Assembly (NCBI RefSeq): GCF_022605165.1
Contig: NC_063070.1
Span: forward strand, 1,674,001-1,738,000
Direction: 5' to 3'
DNA length: 64,000 nt
Source: Purpureocillium takamizusanense
Taxonomy: Eukaryota > Ascomycota > Sordariomycetes > Hypocreales > Ophiocordycipitaceae
A program made the position numbers and the translations under genes. Below, piece by piece: positions 33,273 to 43,378 of the stretch (position 1 is the stretch's first letter; each line of letters opens with the position of its first letter). Under the pieces are notes generated by a model, which searched no databases, was not told the DNA's origin, and saw nothing but the letters and a program-made list of their open reading frames with translations.

Positions 33273-36200
33273 ATTAGGAGACCTATGTGTGAAAGGGAAG
33301 CGTTTTTTTTACTGTTGGGCACGGAGAGTTTGAGGTCGACCGAGATAATATGATCAATCCCAGAAAGAACGTTACGTAGAATTGATGACTACATTTTGAC
33401 GGATCCAAAGACCGATCTGCCTGACCCTTCTACCTGTCAAGTGATTGATGCCATGTTGAGTGGGCCGTCGCCCTCCTGGACGGTATCCATCTTTCCGGCT
33501 GCGAGCCCTGGCGCTACAGGTGCCTGATGCTCGGTCGCATACTGAGCTGCATATGCTTCACCGCTTCCGTCAAATCCATAAAGGCACTCAAAGCACGCTG
33601 TTCTGCGGCGCTGGGTGGTTTTGACGTCGGCAGGCTCGACCCACTGTATCTTGATGATGTCTGATACCTGAGGCGATGGCGACGTTGAGGAGTCGGCCTT
33701 CACGCGAACCAAAGATTTTTGGTGGCTACCTCGTATGACAAAGTGAGGGTGTCCGAGTCTAATCTCGCTCATTGTCAAGCGTTGACCACAGCAACCGGTA
33801 TGACTGGAACTGAGGAGACCGGTGATTGGCGCCGTTCGTATGGCCGCCCTGCGGTTTGATCGTGGAATGTCGAGTGACAGTACCACCCAACGGTGCCATC
33901 TAGAATGCACGCTTGACAGGACAGGCATCAGGAGATCCGGCATGCACATAGATTTGAAGGGCTCTCAGATATAGTGCGCGGTCGCAATGACGGATACTTT
34001 GTGAATCATGCCAGCCTGACTCCGAAAGATCAGATAAAAGCCGATCCGCACCAGATCGAACCTCTCGCGAGGCCTCGCCGGATAGCACCCCCGAGGGGTC
34101 TCGGCAGGGTTTGACGCACATTTGATGCGCACGTTGGCATGTGTTTGGAACAGACCTTACGCGTCGACGCCTGTTTGTAATCGATGGAGAAGTATGCCCT
34201 GAGAGTCTGAGACTGGAGGCTCCAGACGACAGGCCAGCGATGCCAAAGTGCGACGGACCAATGAAAAGAGATAGTGAGACATGGGTTCCGCATGAAGCGC
34301 GAGACACAATGGGCAGAGGCGATCTGCTTCGAGTCTCTAGGGCGTGCAAGCGGTCGACAGAAAAAGCGGCACTGCGAAAGTCCTCGCCCCCTCTACCACA
34401 GACAGAACGGCAAAAGAAGATAAGAAAAAGGAAGCTATAATCGTCCTCGAAGACTTGATTGATATCGTATTAAAAGAAGGCGGGCTTTTATTGCGTTTGT
34501 CGTTATTTTCGTGGAGGATTTCTGCTACTCTCCGATCATTTCGCCCGCAAAGGTGCAATTGCGGTGCCGCTTATTCTGTCGACCGCTTGGGCGTGACCAA
34601 GTGTTGTAGGAAGAGCCGACTACGGTTTTGCTTTTGTGATTCTAGTATGACGGATGCTTTTTGAGTCATTGTGCACTAGTGATACCCCAATATTTGCTTT
34701 GACGGTGTGATGATATATACCTGTTTACGGGGTTCAATGGCAAGGACTGGGCAAGCTGCAGGAGCTTTGACGCTGATGCGACAGCGTGCGTGGCGTTCGA
34801 CATGGACTCGTTCGTCATTTTGCTGGCGAATAAGGGCAGCACGACAGTCCGTCCAGAGCTCTGTGTTTGTGAGTGAGTCTGGGGACAAAGGTGGTCGATT
34901 TCAGGCAGTCCATATCTCAGCGCAGCGAGATGAATCTTCATCTCGAGCGACTGGGCTTGGTATTGAGACTGAAGAAGCCAAAGGGGGATTTGTCGTTTTT
35001 GGTGGGGTCTATGTCGTACATTGTCTGACCTTGTTTGTCATCTGGGTAGGCGGAGGAGGTCACTTGTACGGAACGCGGACCACAAGGTCCGTATAGGCCA
35101 GGGCTCACCTTGTCGGCAAGGGATCGGGGGCCGGGTATATACACGGCCGGCTGTCTCGAACCGGTGAGAGCTCAAGGACGAGGCCCTTGTAGCCGACATT
35201 GATGGCGCATGGCTGGGTACTATGCGGGCTTGGTGTAACGAGGAGTACGAATGGAGTTGGAGAGTGTAGACGGTGGAGGTCGACGGTATCCAGCGGTCGC
35301 CGAATACGTAGTTGGTTTGGAGCGGCGAAGCTACTAAGTCAGCATCCGTGACTGCATAAAAGAGCACGGTGTCGTCCCGCGCTATCGTACTTATTCTTGA
35401 GGGCTCAGGCGCACGTGCATGCCTGTTGGCGGCATTACATAGGGTCGGGGAGGTGACAAAGGTAACTGCGAGCGACCCGACGCGAGCGTGACAAGAGAGA
35501 CCCCTCCGCTTGGGCGTGACGACTAGTGATGGTGTTGTACGGTGCGTGACTTTGGGAATTGCGCACTGTATCAGCGAGACCCGACGTTCCACGACAACCG
35601 CCCAAATGGGGGTCGTGATTTCTTAAGTATCTCTGAACTCGCTAGGCCGTGTTTTTTGTTGCTCGCCGCGGTGGGCGTCGCCATCACATATTACAATTCA
35701 TCGAGCCAGGGAAACGGCGCCATGCCACCTCTTCATCGAGTCGCACTCTGGGTTTGCCTAGACTGACCTGTCTGGACTCTGCAGCATGCGAGCGCGCTCA
35801 CCCAGCCCAGGCTGCGGTCCCGAACCTGGACACCTCCACGACGAGCCCAGCCCTCAACGGCACGAGGCGCCACGACCAACGTTATTATTGCCTTGCCGCC
35901 CCGCGAAAGCCGAGGGATTCGGGAGCCGGCCCGGCTGGGGTCCCCTCCCCTTCTCGTCCCGCCACAGTACGCCGTTCCACACCATGAGTCGTCACCCTCC
36001 ATCCCCGTCACGGAGCAGAACCTCTCCAAAGATGAAGCGGGCCAACGGGGCTGCACCGGGCACCAACCAACAGCGGACGTGGCCCATAATTTGATTTGCG
36101 CAGGGTCAATCATACGTCTGTGCGACCCTGGCGTTTCGGTGGCCCGCTTCACTGTCGCTGTTGGCTGGCCCGCGGGTTGGTCAACACTGTGCCATGTGTG

Positions 36201-37152
36201 CCTCTCGGGCTGAACCTTGACATGACTGCTCGCGTCTCGTCAACAGCCGAGGGGCCGTTTGTGCAACAAGCTGGCTGGCTGGCTGGCTGCATCGAGCCGC
36301 CGCTAGGTCGGGACCGTCACTTCTCGTCATCACTGCATGGGCCTGTCAGTCGAGCCGACAACCACATCGTCCAGGTGCAGCGCCGAAACCGTCGTCTGCC
36401 CTCGCGCTCGAGTGACCACGCGTTACCCAGGCCTTGTGCAACGCAAACACCTTGCTTGGGTCGTCGTTGCTCTCCTCGGTCGCCGCCCCACGAACGATTT
36501 CAGACGTTTGCCGACCATCACCACAGCGCGCGCAAAGTCTCAGTCGTGTCAGCTTGACGAGGTGACCAACTCACCCCATCCCGTCGCGCGCCAAGGTCCA
36601 GGGCGCTCGCACAAGACTGGACGGGCACGCATCCCGGACTGACGCCGACAAAGCCGGCCTTTTTGGCCCTCGCCGTGACCCTCGCTACTCACTCGCTACT
36701 TGTCCCCATCTCTTCCCTTTCTCCCTCCCATCTCCCCCACATCCGAACCACCACGCCGGTCTGCCAGTTCTTGACGTTACAGGCACAACGGCCCAGGCTG
36801 TGGTACAACGTCACCGGGTCGTTCTGTCCCCTTGCCTTGTCGCCCCATCCCGCAACGCACGCCCATCGACCCCGCAAGGCTCCGCCGCTGGCGTTGTTGC
36901 TGCGCCGGCGCCGGCGAAGGGCGGCGGTCGAGGCTCAGCATCGACCAGCATCGTCACGAGCAGCAGGACCGGCCGCCGTGGCGACGACTGCGCAAGGACC
37001 GTGGGTCGCGGTTGAGCAGTCATCCGTCCGTCACCGCAGCTGACCTTGACACGAGCCCCAACGGCAGTGAGTCTCCGGCGTGCGACGTGTCCAGGCAACC
37101 ATCGGGACACCTGAGCAAACGATAAACACGTTCTAATTGCGCCATAGAGACT
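33273..37152. other. Gene-poor region upstream of third Zn2Cys6 gene
   Basis: 3.9 kb without a gene I can support. Leftward ORFs at 33437-33949, 33900-34349 and 34666-35144 have no recognisable domain. One leftward frame (34860-34733) reads smoothly and ends at a GTATAT donor-like site, so a decayed or heavily spliced gene cannot be excluded. A GGCT tandem repeat lies at 36270-36289. The stretch at 36690-36740 is strongly pyrimidine-rich, as often found just upstream of fungal transcription starts, and fits the promoter and leader of the rightward gene. Confidence 0.5.
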
Positions 37153-40100
37153 ATGGATGGTCCTCAGGGGCAGCTTCCGGTGAGTAGCGACTTTCTCCTC
37201 TGAGTAGCTATGAGATCATACCTCGCCTACTGTACTGCATCATGCCCTCATTCTACCATACCGAGGCCAATGTAACTCACTTGTCGCCATGTTTGCCTCG
37301 CAAATTCTCTCCATCTTTCTTGGGTGCATCTGCGCATCGTCGAGATGGTACACACCCCCCCCTTTACCCCCCCTTGCGCCTGCATCAGCTCATAATCATC
37401 ATGTATCATGGCCTGGGAGGATCCCTCGCGCATCTCCTTCCCTAGCTCGCGGTATCCCGATGGTAGGGCGAGTGTGTATGATCCCACGAGGACGTGGAAA
37501 CATGCTCGCAGGTGGCCAGTGTCATTCGTCAACGCCACCGCCTCCACCGCCTCGCGCGTCCAACGACATCCCTCACTCCTGCTTTTTTTTTTTGTGCGCC
37601 CGGGGTCGGTTGTTCAACCGGGCAAGAAATAGATGACGCAACTTGTCAGATTTCCTTTTCGATTCGGTTCCTTCTAACGACCCTTTGTTATGGCTAGGCC
37701 CAACATCGACCTGTCAAGCGCAAGCGGCCAGCCAGCACCCACGCTCATCAGCCGGACGGTGGCCGTGCTACTGCCCCACGCCTCTGCTACGGCAACTTTT
37801 CGCCCGGTTTGCTTTTTCACGATGGACCCGATGTCCAGCAGCCGCGGATGCCCTCTCAGCAACTTTCACAGCAGGCTGGAGCCCATTATCTCTGGCCTGC
37901 CCATTCGTACGCCGTCTGGCCCGGCACGCCGGGGCCCGGGCCCGGGTCTGGGCCTGGACCGGCCGGTATCGCTCTGTGGCGGAACAACAACAGGTCGCCA
38001 AGCGTCGGTCAATTCGCTTGCAATGCTCAATCCCATCACGTGTCGCTTGTTGGCCGTGGCTATGACAGTGACAGCATGCAACACCTCCGGGAGCCGAATT
38101 GTATGACACCCTCCACGCAGTCTGTGTCAGGCACCATGGTTGAGCCCCTTGCCATGTCGATCGCGCGACAGCATCCTCACCAATTGGAATCGCAGCAGGG
38201 ACCTGGTAACGCTGATGTCGCGAACTTAACCAGCGAGACGAGCATGTCTCCCGAGTCCAATCGAGCTGGCAGGATATACAGTGCAGTTATACCGCAAGGC
38301 TTCAGCCTTCTTGCTGACCCAGGTGGCCAACAGCCACAGAGCCACGAGCTCCACGCTGAGGCTGCAGCGATCGAGGGGTTCGACTCTACTTTTCCAATCT
38401 ACTGCTCAGGCCTCGGCCCCGACCAAGCCCAATCTCTTGGCCAAGCAGTCAGCAGCAGTGGTACGACAGCGTCCACAGGCTCTTGTGTCACCAGACCCGG
38501 TGAGGAAACGCCCGCCAGTCTGTCGGACAGCACTATATCGGCCCAAGAATCTAGTATCAACGAAACCACCGTCCGTTATCAGCCCCAAGACCTACCTGTC
38601 ACAGGTTTATCCCAGCTTGGACGAAGCTCCGGTCCTCTAGCGACGTTTGCCCTTCACAATCAATTGCCCGATAACATCAGCAATCGAGCCTCCAGCCTTG
38701 ACAGTCAAATAGGCGACTTGGGTCAATACAAACACTTGTCACTCGACGTGAATCTCACGCCGGAGGTCGCAATGGGCGGCGGCAACGTTTATCCGCAGCT
38801 GGACCGGCAACAACACCTGTTGGGCAATCCGTCACCATTGCCATATACGGAACACATAGCGTCGAACCATGTGCCTGTGGATGGCAACAGCGGCCTCCAG
38901 CAAGGATCAGGAATGGCTGAAGTAGCGTTGTGCGAGCCTCAGCCATGCCACACAATTCAGTGCGATCAACAACCTGACCACGCCTTGCACATAGACCACT
39001 TGAAAGTGGAGCAGATGGCGGATGATGCAGATGACAACGATTACGCGGATTACATGCTGGCCAAGCAACTGTCGGGTACCCCCCTTCCGCTGCCGCCAGA
39101 CACCGAAGATAGGACATACAAGACCAAGAAACAGCGTTCCTCCTTCGAGGACGCCCAGCGCAAGGAAACGGCAGATACACGGTTCAGGAAGGCTTGCCTA
39201 CGATGCCGGGTCCAGAAAGTCAGAGTGAGTCCAATAGTCGCACTTAGCGTGGAGAAGCAATCTAAACGACAGATAGTGCAAGAACGATCCCAAAAACCCC
39301 GAAGCGGATTGCGTGGCATGCCAGTCGTTTTCGAAAACGTCAAAGAAGACGATTCATCGCGTGTCGTGCTACCGAGGAAAGTTGACAGATACAGTGCTGT
39401 ACCGCAAGGGTGGACTCAATCTAACAGACCGCTGGAACGGCACGGCAATGAAGGACGTTGGTGACCGCGTCAACCCTCAGGACGTTCGCACGATTCACTT
39501 CACGATCGATATATGCAAGCAACCAATTACCGTCCAGGTAGTGCGATTCAGCGCCAGACCCGGTGATGTGACGGCTCGATACTGGTTCGTACGGGAAAGG
39601 GGCCTTGCCGAAGATGTCAGGAAAAAGAAGGACCTTGAGCCCTACTGCTTGTCTAACATATGGGACACGGCGAATTATTTTGAAACTTACATCGTCGACA
39701 ACGCAATCCCATCCATGCTCCAAGCGAACCTGCCCTCGCAACACCCGTACGGTATTGGCCGTCTTGCCTCGCAGGACGTGATCAAGCGAACCTATGTTGC
39801 AGCAGTTGAGTACTATGCTAGTCTTGAGGTATGATGCCAACCACGTATGTTCCAGGCCGTAGCTAACCGGAACAAAGGACCAGGTAGACACGACGTCAGG
39901 GAAGGCAGCTAATTCAGAGAAGAAGCTTCTTGGTAACCTTTTCATCCTCTGGTTCGCCACAAGTAAGGTCCTCGAAGCCGGATGATAGCCTACGCAAGTA
40001 CCTAACAGTGCGCAGGACACACGGCCGGTAGTGCCTATATCTGCGGCCAAGAAACCCTCGGGATGAAGCCTGAACTGAAGGACGACACATATCCGCTCTA

Positions 40101-40856
40101 CGGCAAAGTATCCCTGCCGCGCATGATCCTCGCCCAATTCGACAGCATCAACCACACCAAGCTGCTTTCCAAGTACGGACGCAAAGTGCTTCAGGATCTC
40201 GAGCAATTCTTGTTCCGTAACAACGGGCGTTGGTGGTGGACCATCTACCTCTGCGTCTTCATACTGCTCCACGAGGCGAGCTTCATCAGCGCGGACCGGT
40301 ATCGCCATGCGCGGAACAACCTTGGCGCCAAGTTCCGATATTCCATCCCCAAGTTCGTCGAGGAGCTGCAAGAGGGCTGCAACAACATTCTCACGCACTG
40401 GCATTACTACAACTGCAGAGGTTGGCCCAACCCCAACGAGCCGTGGGACCGACATCAAAGCTTCCTCGCCGAACTATCGTCAACGCAGTATGACCTGGTC
40501 ATGGAGACCATGGCGGACCCGCGCATTCAGCGACAGCTCGATGTGTGGAAGCGCTACAAGCTTGAGAATGGCCACGGTGAGTCCCAATGCTACTTTGCAG
40601 CTATTACCACTACTCTTTTCAGCGCCTCCCCTCCCCTTTTTCTTCTCTTTGCACTGTTTTCTTGTTAAGTGCGCAGTCCATCTGGCTAATACTGTGGTCA
40701 GTCGAGCGCCCCGAGTCGCAAGTCACGGCAGCTCAGACGCTGTATGTGGGCACGCAGGCCCAGTTTGACTGGGATCACCCTTTCTACTGGATCTCGCAGA
40801 TTTTTGAGGAGGACTGGGCGGCTCATCCGACCTACCAGCGCGAGTATGTGTGCTAG
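37153..40856 (+). CDS. Zn2Cys6 transcription factor with atypical cysteine spacing
   Basis: Six exons: 37153-37179, 37698-39224, 39277-39828, 39878-39962, 40016-40576 and 40702-40856, giving 968 residues. The first coding exon is nine codons (MDGPQGQLP), followed by a 518-nt intron with GTGAGT donor and TTCTAAC branch; the others are 52, 49, 53 and 125 nt. Exon 2 begins with a basic stretch (AQHRPVKRKRPAS), then about 450 residues of low-complexity Gln/Ser-rich sequence. The zinc cluster is central: C509-x2-C512-x6-C519-x10-C530-x2-C533-x15-C549, a variant seen in a subgroup of fungal regulators in which the last loop is long (KTIHRVSC). A conserved C-terminal region follows, with FILWFATRHTAGSAYICG rebuilt across intron 4 and HPFYWISQIFEEDW near the end. 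Target genes are unknown. Confidence 0.86.
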
Positions 40857-41271
40857 GCCGCCGCCTTGCATGTACAAAGGGTGTCTGTGGGTGGGTGTTG
40901 GCCCACACGCGGCAGACGAGGAAAGGCATAAAAGGGGTTGGCACAGTGAATATCGTAGTATTGCATAGAGGACATGGTGAAACTCTGTTGGCGCCCCAGC
41001 AAGGTTGGTTAGTGCTCCCAATTCAGCATCCGCCAAGTTGGCGATCTGGGTCTAGGTCACCTCTCTACAGCCCTTCACTGTCCTACAAATGACGTAAACG
41101 TCTGTCCCAAATACAACTCGTAGCCCTCCTCACCCTTTTCAAGAAGCGTTACTCTTCACGTTGGCCTCGAAGAAACTGTGATAGCCTGTCTGTGTGGTGT
41201 CATCCGAATCGATGCCCGCTTAGCCCTCATCAACAGAATAACATTGTTGCTGCCTCTTCAAACACGTTACC
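40857..41271. other. Convergent 3' intergenic region
   Basis: 415 bp between the Zn2Cys6 gene stop and the stop of the leftward unrecognised gene. Nothing else is recognised. Confidence 0.6.
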
Positions 41272-42408
41272 CTACCACCGGACATTTTCTGCTAGCTCTG
41301 CATCGGCTCCTGCCTCGAGGCCGCGCCCCCCGCCAACGTCTGCGCTTGCTCGTCCGCAGAGCTTTCTCCGAGGCATCACGTCTGGCAGACTGTCCCAGTC
41401 GTCCACGTCACCATCGGCCCTGGCCAACCAGGGGTCGTCTACCGCCACGCTCTCGACAAGAGGACTGCCGAGCCCACGGCTCTTCATCACGAGTGCTACG
41501 TCGGCAGCTTCCATGCGGGCGCCGCGCTCCCACCGGGACTGGTTGCATTTGAGAGACTGGCGGGCATCTCGAATGGTCAGGCTGAGGCTGGAGCGATAAC
41601 GAGCCACGTCGTCAATGTCGCGTTGTAGGCGTGCGAGGAGCGCGCCAAGCTTAGGTGCTGTGTCACCGTCTCGAACCGGAATTGCCGGCATGTCAAGAAC
41701 AGGGCTAGAGCCTGTGGCCTCCAGTTCGTTGAGGTACCGTTCCATTCTTCCGGAGGACGTCTCGGACCAGGGTGCAAGCAGAACGTGGTGCCTTTGTGCG
41801 TAGCTGTTCATGCGGTCATCGTCGTTACGAGGCTTCCTCCCATTGCAGCTGCTCTGATGTGAGACCGGTGAGGCAGAGTCTGATATCTCGGCTTGCCTAT
41901 CGCATTCGGCTTCGCGCCCGAGTTTCATATAGCCACACCTCTCACCAAGATGCAAGTTCCCTTTGTGTTCTGCATCATTGAAGATGCCCGCCAGTTGTTG
42001 AAAAGAGTCGAAGATTGCAGGCACCGTGTCGAGGGCTTCAAGCCAAGTACCTTCGAGTGTCAGCCAGCCCTGCTCACTGGCTTCGGTGGGCCAATTGGTT
42101 TGACGGCTGTCCATGTTGTCTGCGACAGGGGCTTGCCATGTCGTATCGTTTTCCCTCCCCTCAGGCTTAAGCGCATGACTGAGGTCATCTGGCAGATGGG
42201 CCTCTAGGTCTGAAAGTTCGGACTCGGTAGGCTCCGGTAAAGTGATAGCGGCTGCGAGCAAGCCAATATCGTCGCAAGTGGCATGGTCAATGGCTCTCCG
42301 CCGCAATCGTTGGAGGACGTGAAGTATTTTGTCTACTTTTGCGAGGAACATCATGCGGCCCTTGTAGGAGACCTTGGCCGTGTCGGTAATTTTTGAGCCC
42401 CATGGCAT
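41272..42408 (-). CDS. Unrecognised protein, about 378 residues
   Basis: A single long ORF starting MPWGSKITDTAKVSYKGR. I do not recognise a domain. The first 60 residues are basic and probably helical (MMFLAKVDKILHVLQRLRRR). The middle is acidic and charged without hydrophobic helices. A further helical stretch (ALLARLQRDIDDVARYRSSL) lies near residue 260. The C-terminus is rich in Gly, Ala and Asp. There is no signal peptide or membrane segment. The frame is open over 1.1 kb and the start has a consistent upstream context, so it is probably a real gene. An upstream exon between 42409 and 43378 cannot be ruled out. Confidence 0.6.
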   Translation of the reverse strand: MPWGSKITDTAKVSYKGRMMFLAKVDKILHVLQRLRRRAIDHATCDDIGLLAAAITLPEPTESELSDLEAHLPDDLSHALKPEGRENDTTWQAPVADNMDSRQTNWPTEASEQGWLTLEGTWLEALDTVPAIFDSFQQLAGIFNDAEHKGNLHLGERCGYMKLGREAECDRQAEISDSASPVSHQSSCNGRKPRNDDDRMNSYAQRHHVLLAPWSETSSGRMERYLNELEATGSSPVLDMPAIPVRDGDTAPKLGALLARLQRDIDDVARYRSSLSLTIRDARQSLKCNQSRWERGARMEAADVALVMKSRGLGSPLVESVAVDDPWLARADGDVDDWDSLPDVMPRRKLCGRASADVGGGRGLEAGADAELAENVRW

Positions 42409-43378
42409 CTTGATTCGGGGAAGATTCGAGCACCATAGAAGATTTGCTTCCGTACGGGAGGTCAGAGGCGGTAAAAGAAGCCCCTGAGAAGCAACGGGGG
42501 TTTTTGAAGCTCAATGCTTGGACACGATCCGACCCGTTCGTTGTAGATGGTGCAATGGCAGCTTCTGGATGCATAGGACATTAGATTTCTGTGACTCGTC
42601 TGATCGGTCTCGCGAAAGGTTGTCGAGGGTGGTGCACCGACGAACGGAGGAATTCTGCGCATCTGCTTCTGCCGCCACCGAACATGCAGATAGCCACCAC
42701 AATGAGCCGAATCACTGCAGCAGTGTAAGCGTACCGACAATTAACTGCACTGCATATGCATCTTTGTCGTCTCGAAATTGACTTCTCACAGCGTCTTTCG
42801 TCCGGCGTAATCCGTCGAGTGTCGGAAGGGATCGGAGGAAAGGGCCGCGCAGGCCTGGGCCTTGAGGCCACCAACAGGTTCTCTCGAATCGTACGAGTGC
42901 AGGGATGAAGAGAGATTTTGCAACACGTGGTGATGTCTTCTCGCGGCTTGTGTGAGTCCAGAAACCGCGTGCGTCGTTGCCTCCTTCCATGTAAACCGTG
43001 CAGATAGTGCGGGAGTCCCTCCTTCCCAAAGCATCATCACATGGGATAGTAGCGGTGGCAGGGAAAACTTGGACGTCTTGACCGCGGGCAGGTTCTTTGT
43101 ACATCGAGGGGGGGGCAGCCGCTTGCACCGTTTAGTATGCAAAGTAAGGTATCATTATTCCAGCATTTAGAGTGCCAACCAGACTGATTAATGCACCGGG
43201 ACAGCGCCCGCGATCCTGCTCTACACGGGACATTACTACACTTGCCGCCCGGGCTAATCCGCTGCGCTCGTACATAACGGCTTCTCGATCATCGTGACTT
43301 CTTGTGTGCGCGACACCTGATCCATGACCGGACACTCGTCCAGCTCCGCCGCCGAGTAGCTTGAATCGGCTCTCGCCC
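42409..43378. other. Intergenic region, presumed promoter of the unrecognised gene
   Basis: 970 bp between the unrecognised gene and the 3' end of the 5-phosphatase gene, both leftward. Several overlapping short ORFs lack domains. It may include an untranslated leader. Confidence 0.5.

Noticed and set aside
35542..37125. Several + strand ORFs up to 153 codons upstream of the third Zn2Cys6 gene
   Set aside because: Low-complexity Arg/Pro/Ser translations in several frames with no domain; the area fits a long promoter and leader.
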